From NCBI RefSeq assembly GCF_963678635.1, contig NC_087065.1, positions 40,179,430 to 40,243,429 of the forward strand: 64,000 bases of DNA, read 5' to 3'. A model generated the notes under the pieces. It was not told where the DNA came from. It searched no databases and saw only the letters and a program-made list of their open reading frames with translations. Below are positions 54,680-64,000 of the stretch, piece by piece (positions within the stretch are counted from its first letter, which is position 1; every line of letters begins with the position of its first letter). Position numbers and translations under genes: made by a program. The DNA is from Symsagittifera roscoffensis. Taxonomy: Eukaryota; Xenacoelomorpha; Acoela; Convolutidae.

Positions 54680-55330
54680 AACGACAGCTCCAGCAGAAGA
54701 AACCAAGCTTGGATTTACACGCCGTTCTTACAAAAGACCTTATGACAACGCTAGAGGACATTTTCTACATTTTCATTTGTAGGAAACAAAAGAAAACAGA
54801 AAGTCTTGAACAATTCCACGCGAATCTAGTAGAACTAGCTTCAAGAGCTGATTGCGGTGATTGTGAAGACGAGCGAGTAAGATACATGCAAAATAAGAAA
54901 ATTGCAGAAGACTTATTGCGAGAAACATGAAATCCACAAGATGCGCATGATTATGCAATACGTCGGGAAAAAAGGCATTGAACACAGTCGCACAATGAAA
55001 ATAAACCCTTTTGGAGGGCAATTGGTAACGATAAAACAAGAACCAGTACATCACATAAACACACGTGGCCGTAATAATTACACTAACAATCAAAGTTCAC
55101 AAAGAAACGGGATGGATTCCACGGTCGACCGTTTCCGCGTGGAACACAAATTACAAAAGGACAGCAACAACGGAACACAAATTTCAATACTCAAAAGCAA
55201 GGTTACAAATGTGGCAACCAATACCGTCAAAATCACCTACAATCCTGTCCGGCAAAGAATAAAATGTGTTAAAAATGTGCCAAGCGAGGACACTTTGCAA
55301 AAATTTGTCGATCCGCTAATGTTAACTACA
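54680..55330 (+). pseudogene. gag region of gypsy-type element
   Basis: Fragments of a gag protein are spread over several frames. They include SLEQFHANLVELASRADC (about 54802-54858), a long gap in frame, and two CCHC-type zinc knuckles around 55205-55310 (CGNQYRQNH and KCAKRGHFAKIC cores). The knuckles bind element RNA in the particle. Multiple frameshifts break it. Confidence 0.75.
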
Positions 55331-55833
55331 TGGGAGATCGACATCAAGAACAACAAGGAGAAATTGAGACAGAAAGTCTTGAAACAGAAAACGATCCTGT
55401 GGCAATCGCTGAGCTTACATCAACAAATGGTTGTGACGATTATCAAATCGACAAATTTTTGGTCATGACAATTGCTGAAGCATTTGAAATCAAGAGCACA
55501 GCAAATTTGTCCGAGGATGACTTAAGCGGTCATAGCGTTAAGTTAAAAACAAAAACAGGGGATTTATTCACTATTGCCGACTCTGGAAGTCCAATGTCAT
55601 TTTTGAACAACAAAACCGCACGGCGTCTTCAGCAGAATGATAAATCAGCTCTATTCAAATGTATTCCACTACAGGACACTGCTAGATACTTAGCGTGCTG
55701 CAATGGCGAAACAATAACTCCGAAAGAAAGATTAATCATAACGGTCGGATCAGGATGCTGGAAAAAACAAGCAGCCCCATTAATCAGGAATGAAACTAAT
55801 TCAAGAAAAACAAAAACAAAACGTATTGAATAA
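55330..55833 (+). pseudogene. Protease region of gypsy-type element
   Basis: The longest intact piece of pol. It contains the aspartic-protease core TIADSGSPMSF (about 55572-55604), with DSG as the active triad. It ends in a Lys-rich stretch at 55831-55833, after which the frame is lost. Confidence 0.75.
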
Positions 55834-55849
55834 ACCCAATTCAACAGAA

Positions 55850-56560
55850 AGGTCGACGTACCCCGGTGCATCTACAAGAACGGGTTGAAGCCCAATTAAA
55901 TAAACTGATGGATCAAAAGCACATTATCAAATTAGATAAGTGTTTAGATCGACAATTCACTAGCCCGGTCTTAATAACCGTCAAAAAGGACCAAACCGTT
56001 AAACTAGCATTAGATTCCAAGAAAATAAACAAATTCATTCATAAAAACATATAACAAATGCCCAATATAGATTTGCTTTTGGACAACATTGCACAGGTAG
56101 TCAAATCGGACAAATCAAAACAAACGCTATTCTCAATATTCGATTTACGATATGCATACTCGGAAATCCTTTTGGATAAAGCAACCAGAGAACAAGGTAA
56201 TTTCAGCCTTATAGGCAGCAATTACGCGTATCTGGATGACATATTGATAGTAACGAAAGGATCTATTGAGTTGCACCGGCAAAAACTACTAGCATTTTAA
56301 CAAAAATAAACGAAGACAACCTCGCGATATCATTGGATAAATGCGAGTTCGCATGCAAACAAGTTGAGGGTTTAGGTTATACCATCAATACTAAGGGAAC
56401 AAAACCACTCATAAAAAACGAATGCTATTGAAAAACTCTCGCTACCAAAAACTTTAAAAGAATTGAAAAATTTTATGGGCTCCTTAGACCATCTCACACG
56501 GAATACACCAAACTGGCACAAACAGCAGCTGCTCTACGCCAATTGTTAAAAAAAAACAGA
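55850..56560 (+). pseudogene. RT region of gypsy-type element, motif B deleted
   Basis: Motif A (FSIFDLRYAY, about 56133) is followed only about 17 residues later by motif C YAYLDD (about 56224-56243). The segment between, which normally includes motif B and the fingers-palm connection, is missing. Stops interrupt the frame at about 56052 and 56298. The downstream connection domain (LKNFMGSL-like text, about 56460) is in another frame. Confidence 0.8.
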
Positions 56561-56619
56561 AAAAAAATAAACCGATCGATTAGAATTCAGAACACAATAC
56601 ACAATACAGCTTTCAATAA

Positions 56620-57360
56620 CATCTTAAGTTAGTCTCTGAAATAACACAAAACAAACACTTTGATCAACCTTTAGACACTCGTATTGTGTGTGACGCGTTT
56701 ACTTCAGATTTAGGGGCGTCATTGGAACAAAATTCACCAGAGAGATGGGTAGCCATTACTTCAGGAAAAATATTCCGTAAATGAACTAGAATTACAAAGG
56801 GGATTGCTTGGGCCATTGAACATTTTAAATTCTATGGAAAACATTTAACCGTCATTACAGACCATCAAGCTTTGATCAGCGCTTTAAAAGCGTGCAAGAG
56901 ATCAAAAACTAGTCAGAGTAGGCTAACGCACTGGATTGACTGACTAATCCCATTTCACTTTGACATTAAACATCTGGCGGGAAATAAAATAGGATTAATG
57001 GACTATATGTCTCGAAATCCAGTTGAAATGGTAATACCCCCGAGCGAGTATGAGTAAGAATTTGTTGTAGCATCAATTTTTGCATTCATAAACAATCTCG
57101 AGTTTGTTGACAATGTCATTCTTAACAATCTAGCCAATCAAAACAGAGCGCCTTGTGAGCTGATCAAAAAACGCGCGAAAAACAAAGGGTTATTGAACGA
57201 CATTTCACACGCTCAATTAACCTCTCAACTTTCCAAGAATTCCGCAAGCGCTCAATTGACACCTCACAAGCAAACTCAACTTCACTCAAAATCAGCTAGA
57301 AATCAGTCAGCTTATTCGAAGCCATTCAACAGATTCGAAAAACAGTCAAACTGAAAAATA
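56620..57360 (+). pseudogene. RNase H region of gypsy-type element
   Basis: TRIVCDAFTSDLGASLEQ (about 56678) matches the first catalytic Asp region. GIAWAIEHFKFYGKHLTVIT (about 56800), with DHQAL, covers the Glu and second Asp. HFDIKHLAGNKIGLMDYMSR (about 56960) covers the last. At least three stops interrupt it. The text after it up to 57355 is family-like spacer, and the expected integrase does not follow. Confidence 0.78.
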
Positions 57361-57387
57361 TCTGTATACTCAATTTTTCAAAATAAC

Positions 57388-57861
57388 ATGAGCCGAAAAG
57401 CAGAGAGTAAAGGCTTCAATGGAGGCTTTATACCACCAGAATTGAAATCAACGGAGACACGGGGCCGAAAAGAGTCGGCATCGCAGTGGCAAGGCTTGTC
57501 AGATCGGGAGGAAAGTCTATTAGACCCGAGATGGAATAAACGGCCCCCAATAAAAGGAAAGAAAACAACAACGAATAAAACAACAACGCCGGAACACTCC
57601 GCTTCTACAGTCCAACTGGTTCAAGATGCAGGGGAACTATTTTCTTCAGAGAAGAAACAGGAAACAAGTTTTCCGAAAAATGTGTTTGGGGACGACTCAA
57701 CATCAATAAAAACAAAAGTGATCAGTAAACAAAAGCCAAAAATAATGTTGAAAATGACATGCGCCGCCCAAACAGAAACGATCAATTCAGTAATGGCCAC
57801 TCGAACCGACATTGCCACAAATAACAACGACGATACAAGAAAGTTTGCGTCAGCCGCGTGA
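57388..57861 (+). CDS. Uncharacterised ORF in the 3' part of the gypsy-type element
   Basis: 157 codons starting at an ATG, hydrophilic and rich in Lys, Thr and Ser (SRKAESKGFNGGFIPPEL at the start; a Thr/Asn-rich middle). It lies where integrase would be expected but shows no HHCC or DDE motif, no signal peptide and no membrane segment. It may be an extra 3' ORF, a gag-like basic protein, or chance. A second Lys/Arg-rich frame (58052-58306) runs into the 3' LTR. Confidence 0.35.
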   Translation: MSRKAESKGFNGGFIPPELKSTETRGRKESASQWQGLSDREESLLDPRWNKRPPIKGKKTTTNKTTTPEHSASTVQLVQDAGELFSSEKKQETSFPKNVFGDDSTSIKTKVISKQKPKIMLKMTCAAQTETINSVMATRTDIATNNNDDTRKFASAA

Positions 57862-58242
57862 ACCACAACACATGCATGCAAGGGGAAAAGGCACTCAATG
57901 TGGAACCACTGACAATGACACACAATACCACACAACTCGAGGCCAACAATAATCTTGTCACGGAAGGACTGGTCGCTACAATTGAGAAGGAAACAAATAC
58001 ACCAGAATCGGAGGAAGACACGCCGCTATTTCGGAGAAAAGCACGAATGACATGAAAGATAAAGAATTTTTATTCGTGAAAGAAAAGGATGCAACGGAAG
58101 AAGCTACAAAGGAAAAGAACCAGAAGTTGCTACAAAAGAAAAGAACCAGAAGATGCAGGCGTAGTCCAGAGTACCACAGGGACTATAAAACAAAACTCAA
58201 ATTGAAAAACTATGTATTTTCAAATTCCTCGCTGAGGGGGAA

Positions 58243-58507
58243 TGTCATCCGGTCTGGATTGATAAACTCAATACATATTTGTTATTTATGCTATTCATCT
58301 TTATGATAATCTTACCGTACTAAATACTTGGTTATTTGGTCGGTTGACCTTGACAGACTCCAGACATGAGCTGTTCTTGAGCTGTAGCTCAGTTGCCAAT
58401 AAATAATGTCTTTCAAATAGTTGTAATATATCGCTTCGGTTAGAACTTTTTGTTTATCAATCCATTCGGATTCAGTTACTGAGATACTCATACACAGAGG
58501 TATGACA
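58243..58507 (+). repeat. 3' LTR of gypsy-type element
   Basis: Aligns end to end with 54033-54297 at equal length. The substitutions between the two (for example GGTCGACTG versus GGTCGGTTG) show that the insertion is not recent. Confidence 0.9.
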
Positions 58508-61500
58508 AGAGGTATGAAGCATTTTTGTCCAAGATAATTTTTTGACAGACACTCTAAAAGACGGTCCCTTGAGAAGTTTACACTACACATTGCTGGATGG
58601 ACCAATCTAGTAAGGGAAGAAAGGGAAAAACTAGTGTTAATCGTAGAATTTGCCTGACAAAATTAGGTACTCCACTCGAAGTAAGTTCTCTTTCGGATGT
58701 TCAAATGATGTAAATTATGCAGTCCAACGAATTCCACGATATTTCAAGATTTCAAGATCTCATCAACTAGTATTGACGCGCAGCGTTTATAAGTTTAAAA
58801 CAGGGTGAAAGATCTGATAGAATTCGTCACCGATACTCAATAGGCAAAGAATGCCCAACTAAGACTGATGTGGTATGGGCCGAAAAGAGAAAATCAATAT
58901 TCCGAGTTATCCAAACTCAATAAAATCTCAGCTGATCTCATTTTATTGTTTAAGATCACATAGTCAGATATTTTGTCTACAAAAATCAAACAAGACTAAA
59001 TCATGGCAATGAGAAATAAAAAATCTTTACAATATACGTCCAGATAGATACCAAAAAAGAAGTAAACGAAACGATTTTAGAAACAAAAGCCAGTATGAAC
59101 AAAAAACCGGGTAACAGATGCGGCAGGCAATTTTCGGAGGGACATTTCCAAATTGGTTCTATCATGGAGAAAAAGTATACAAATTGCAACTAATCTAGCC
59201 ATCTCGCTAAAAGTATGTTAATCACTAAAAATCAGAAAACTCAGAAGGGTAATGTGACTTGGTGCAAGATTTCGACCCTGTTACAAACTTGAAATCATGT
59301 CATTGAAAATAGACAAAATATCAATAAAAATAAAGAGTACATCCGAAACAGATGAGTAAACAAAGACAAATTACAAAAGGAACAAAAGAAGGGCTATTAG
59401 TCATGGAAAAATTTTCATGGTGACCCAAGATCAAGTAAAATGAAATCCTTGAATGCACTGGTCAGGAGAGACAACGAATTTATCAAAACGACGGTAGACA
59501 GTTGGGATTCGATTTTGAATTGGGCGACAATGAAGCAGATCATGGAAGCGTCGAAACGAAAAAGTTTGCTCCCGCGGAAAAGCTCAACTGCATCATAACA
59601 AACACCCAATTATAATCCTCGGAGCACTCATGGATGACCATAACAAACACCCATTTATTATCCTCGTAGCACTCAAGGAGGATATCCGTTCATCAGGCTG
59701 ATATGTCTTAGGAGCAACGCTTTTGATCACAGAACGACGCTCACGGTATAGTTTGGGATCAGACCTACAACACAGAATAAGGTGGGAACTAATACGACAC
59801 CAAAATTGACACCACAGCCGACATCGAAGGAAAGATCGAGGTTTGGTGTGCATCAGTACAAGCATTTAAAATGTTGGAAAGAACTGCTTTACAAAAAACA
59901 TGGGAGAGTTGTTTGATAGACGAGGGGAAGAATCTTGTGGTAATTCTAATATTTAGGTAACCGCTAGTTCCAGAAAACTGGTACGAGAATAACTTTTCAC
60001 ATACAAGACAGGCGCAACAGGAGCAAAGTAACTACAGAACAAGGTGGGGAAAAACACTACACTGGAATGGGTACCAAAGATAGTTTGAGGTTTGATGCGC
60101 TACTGTGCTAGCACTTAGAAGGTTTGAAACAACGATTTTACAAAACATCTAAAAAGTTATTCGATAGACAAGAAGAATTATAAAATCTCTCGTTCAACAT
60201 CGCTAAAACTCTATATAACCCTTATATACGAAATTTGAAAAATCTAGACGAACACCTGTTCATACAAAAGACCAGGTTCATCAGAAGTTAACGTTCAAGG
60301 GTAGACAAACGAACAAGTGACTGTGGCATTGCATCGATTGTAAGCAGTGTAGAAAAAATATTTTTCTATCAAATTGGCTATAGATGCAAAGACTATACAA
60401 TAGACAACTGATGGGATTTGTTATATGGATAACGTCAAATCGAAACTGCCAAAACACATTTTTTACCGGTGCTAGGCCTAAAATATGGCAACAGTCACCT
60501 GAAATTGACCGCAGAAATAGCAGAAGATTGAGTGCAAGTTCAACAAGGTAGGAGGAAAGGCCACCTGCACGTTTGTATTCTTCTAATTTTTTTTTGCTTT
60601 GGCTGTCAGGTCTTCAGAAATTCAAAAGGCAATGGATCAAAACAAAGATAACACAAAGAACAGATTTTAATTTCTTGATGACGTTCTGATTGTTTCAAAA
60701 AGCGACGAGAATGAGCAGGAAAACTGGTCCTAAAATAATTAAAAAATTAAAAAGGAGAAAATATAGCCCTGAAATTTTCCTGAAATTTAATTGAGTTGGC
60801 TTGATCATAATCTATCTGAAAGCGATGTTAATTCAAAAATAAACAGTAGTGAGGCAAAAATGTGTTGGCTCCAAAAACAATAGAAAAAATAGATGCTTCA
60901 TAGGCAGTATCACTCTTTTATCGAAATTCATACCCAATGCGTCAAGAAGAAAAGAAAAAGCAGTGGCGAACATATTCAAAGCAAATTTTCCTGGTCCATT
61001 GAAAGAATCACGGATTAAATTTGTTGATAATCAAAGAAGTTAAGGGACAACGCTTGAGCAAAAACTGAATGAGGGTGACTCAGTACCGATATGAATTGCC
61101 TCATGGTACCTGAACACTCAAGGAAAAATTATTCTACAAAAAAAACACTCTACGAAAAACTATGGGCGGGTGATATATTCAAATTGTACTCGCTGAGAAG
61201 AAGTTCATCATTACAACCGACCATGACATCTTTAAACCAGCACATCAACAGGTAAAACACATAAGTATCACGGACTACTTTTGTACCAAGAACCAAACGG
61301 TGAGCCCTTCTGCGGAATTGTTGCTACAGCAATAAAAAGTCTTTGTGCGCTGTCTAAGGTACGTTCTCGCACAGTTTTTTAAGCAACAAAATGTTCAAAA
61401 CCCAATAAAACAATAAAACTCGACCGAAAAAAACGGTCGAAAACCAAGACCGTTAAACTGACAGCAATGTAGTTTATTTTTTTTCTCATAATCCATCCAG

Positions 61501-64000
61501 TTGAACCAGAGCACAAAATATCAGGGTTGCAATAAAAAAGAAAGACAAAAATTGGTGAAATAGTACGGTAGTAAATAAAATGGAATAAAACGGAAATCAT
61601 ACGAAGAAATCAAACGGAGGAAGAGGTGACTCAATAAGAAGAAAACGAACTAGAAATATAAAAAGAAAAGAAACAGAAGATCTCGACCAGAATCGGAGAA
61701 GTCATAGTCAGATATAACGAGATCATGATCATTTTACAAACAAACATAGAGATCCGCACAATTAGGAAACCAGACTAATCTCGTTCGACAAAAATTGAAA
61801 GCAGGGGAGACAAAATCAGCAGGCAAAATTAACTAGACAATCAAAAGTACGTGGAGAACGAGCTTGAATCTGGAGCCGAACACATCGTAAAACTGGATCT
61901 CATAGCGGAAGATAAGTATGATCGAGAAAACCAGGAAATGAACATTATGCATCCACAAAAGCGAGTCGGTCGCCTATCCAAAAAGTATGGTTTTCAACTG
62001 TCAGTACATCTGAGAAAAGCGGGCTTGCTACGTTTGTCGCGTTTGTTTGATAAACGTTTATTGGCGGAGATAAATTAGGAGGACAAATAAATGGATTGGC
62101 TGCGACCAGTCATCGAACGAAATGACAGACAGGGATTTTGATTGATGAGTAAGCATAAGAATACTCCCTGAACTTGAGGGCAGTTGTGGACGACTGGATC
62201 CTGGCAAAAAAAAAAGCATCGCGCTCGTGCTATTGAGGCAAGTGGTGATGAAATAATGTGGACGTTTCGGACAAAAAAATGTTAGACGTATCGAGTTGTT
62301 TGTGGTGGCTCCACAAGCATTCGAATGTTATAAATTCAAGCTGGGAGTTGAAATTTTGTACTAGATTTGGTAATAATGATAAATTCTTCTAAGATCTATT
62401 CACTGCTTACTCAGACAGTTCCAGAAGTGCAAATAGACTCTGCTGGAGTTTTTGAAGGCTATAAATGAAAAAAGTCATCTTTAGTAGCTATACATAAATA
62501 TTCAAAGTTTTCGTCTACAAAAGTTACAAATTCAAGTGGGAAAAATTGTCACTTAAGTTTTCACGCACCTGTATAAAAACCCTAATGTATACCAGAATCA
62601 TTTTCAAGTTCCATTCTCTAAAAATAAAATAAAATTGCCACTAAAAATATCAAAGAAACTTTTGTCCGGTGGGTCGGACAGGACTAACCAAGCGATAAAA
62701 TGAACAATAGTTGTTTTGCTTTTGAAAAAGAAACACACCCCAGTACAAAAAGTCAAAATCTTAGGATGGAAAAACAAAAGATCATAGAGAAACTGCCATT
62801 TGAAGCACACTTTGCAAGATTACTTAGAAACTACTTTAAATTAATAATAGATAAAACTTTCATTAATTCTGATCAATTGGAAAAACAGCAGTCGGAGCGA
62901 TAATCCTTTAAACGCTCGCTGCGCAAAAAGAGGAATGATCAATCGAGGGAGAAAGTGAAAACAGTGCAGAAAAGGCGGAACAGTCGAGATGCCAACCTGC
63001 TGTTCAAGCAGCAGCTGACGATATCAAAGGACAGGAAACTATCTAAAGTATTGAAAAACTCGCTGAAAGCGAAAACACAATGGAAAGTGGTGAGGAGAGT
63101 TGTCATGAGTAAAGGAATACTGGCATCAAACGAATAGTGAACACAAATAGGGAAAACAATCCAAAATGTCTCAAATTTTTTTTTACTCATGAAAGAAATA
63201 TTTTGTAACAGCTAAGGAAGAAATTCCCTGAGAGAAAATAGAATACAACTTACTCAAATTGAATGATTACAAAAGGAATGGGAAGCTTCTGATTAGACCC
63301 CCAAAAGGAAAATTAGGGTACGAAACTGCAACGACTGTCAAAACAGCAGCCGGGCAAGATATAAAAAAGAGAAATTGGTTAAGCAAAGTTACGCTCAGAG
63401 GGTGAGGAGCCACAACGATAATCAAGCAGGAACCGGTCAGAAGATTCCGAACGCATGCATCTTGAGAAACCTATCAAACCATGTTATCAAACTCCGAGGA
63501 GAGCACTGCTAGAGAGCAGCACTGTGGACAGGATAAGGTCCACAACAAATTCCAGAACAGACAATCGATGGTAACAACCAAAGATACCGACGAGGCGTTG
63601 AAACTATTTTGTCCATTCAAAGGGCGAAACTCAACACAGCTGGTGAAAACTTGTCTGGACTCAAAAATCAGGAGGAGGTTGCGATGAAACACAAAGAAAA
63701 AAAGAAACCTACGTTTCAGGAGTCAAAACAATTACAGACTGCTGGAACAGTTAAGAAGAAACAATTGGCCGAGTTTAAAGTTCCCGAAGAACCAAGTAAT
63801 TCAACGCCCTGTGATTTGTTCCGAAAAAAAGGAAAAACTCAAAAATTTTGGTTGCTAAACGAAAACCGAGACTACCCTAAACTCCTTTAGAATCAATATA
63901 TGTCCCCTAAAAGTGAAAAAAAAACTTCATAAATCAGCAATTGACCGGAGGGTTTCAGAAGATTGCAAAATATATATTGGGTGAAAAGAATCCAGATGAT
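58508..64000 (+). pseudogene. Shredded second gypsy-type element and relics
   Basis: No intact gene. RT motif C FLDDVLIVSK lies at 60671-60700, directly after a stop. GSITLLSKFIPNASR (about 60903) matches the pol connection region. RNase H-like fragments (ASWYLN, TTDHD) lie around 61105-61235. Gag-like text (AFKMLERTALQKTW) is near 59860. All are on the + strand, in rough 5'-3' order, and riddled with stops. 61.4-64 kb holds only short hydrophilic frames that I cannot assign. Confidence 0.55.
59590..59690. repeat. Short tandem duplication
   Basis: CATAACAAACACCCA followed by TTAT-rich text, ATCCTCG and AGCACTCA occurs twice, about 44 bases apart (59595 and 59639). A larger diverged duplication follows: the GAGGTTTGxTGxGC...TTGATAGACxAGxxGAA phrase occurs at 59837-59930 and again at 60086-60175. 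Confidence 0.65.

Larger units (their letters stand above)
54033..58507 (+). mobile_element. Ty3/gypsy-type LTR retrotransposon, internally deleted
   Basis: 4475 bases bounded by two 265-base LTRs in the same orientation. Gag, zinc knuckles, protease, RT and RNase H occur in Ty3/gypsy order in decayed frames. No integrase (HHCC or DDE-type) can be recognised between RNase H and the 3' LTR, and RT lacks motif B. A polypurine tract (GAGGGGGAA, 58234-58242) precedes the 3' LTR. The five bases outside (TGAGG left, AGAGG right) match at four positions. It is inactive. Confidence 0.88.

Noticed and set aside
57388-57861. Integrase in the gypsy-type element
   Set aside because: No HHCC zinc motif or DDE-type catalytic pattern can be read in any frame between RNase H and the 3' LTR.

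Overview
The window is AT-rich animal (invertebrate metazoan) nuclear DNA, not bacterial or viral. It holds two spliced host genes with GT-AG introns whose reading phases fit exactly. They are CNOT11, a CCR4-NOT deadenylase subunit (exons between 7725 and 23879), and a KNL1/Spc105-like kinetochore protein with SILK and RVSF phosphatase-docking motifs (exons 24342-24703 and 34958-36860). Both are on the + strand, head to tail, about 460 bp apart. The species cannot be named from this sequence. The retroelement types (Penelope-like, esterase/PHD/RT, Ty3/gypsy) are common in marine invertebrates.

Layout. 1-2690 is a 1.26 kb tandem duplication, each copy carrying a 24-25 bp minisatellite built on CCTCCGGATTGG. 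3771-7369 is a pair of ~430 bp inverted arms enclosing a decayed Penelope-like element (PLE) with a GIY-YIG endonuclease and, unusually, a complete C4HC3 PHD finger inserted inside the reverse transcriptase. CNOT11 starts at 7725. Its first intron is 13.9 kb and holds a minus-strand SGNH-esterase/PHD/RT retroelement (9.8-15.5 kb) whose RT is present as three head-to-tail partial units, two degenerate satellite-like fields, and a LINE tail. Exons 2-4 lie at 22.1-23.9 kb. The KNL1-like gene follows. Its single 10.25 kb intron contains a 1.71 kb unit repeated three times in tandem (29.0-34.2 kb) and several dispersed repeats.

36.9-54.0 kb has no recognisable host gene. It is dominated by a 4.6 kb direct duplication (39.05-43.63 and 43.63-49.01 kb). 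The second copy received a 0.94 kb MITE-like insertion and lost ~135 bp. A hAT-type MITE with a perfect 8 bp target-site duplication is at 51.4 kb. 54033-58507 is a Ty3/gypsy LTR retrotransposon with two 265 bp LTRs that lacks RT motif B and a recognisable integrase. 58.5-64 kb contains an older, shredded gypsy-like relic.

The two host genes act in unrelated processes (mRNA deadenylation and chromosome segregation). They may share transcription, since the gap is short and the strand is the same, but this is inference. Nearly everything else is mobile or repetitive. The strongest candidate novelty is the PHD finger between RT motifs B and C of the PLE. Next are the tandem esterase/PHD/RT units and the repeat families shared among introns.
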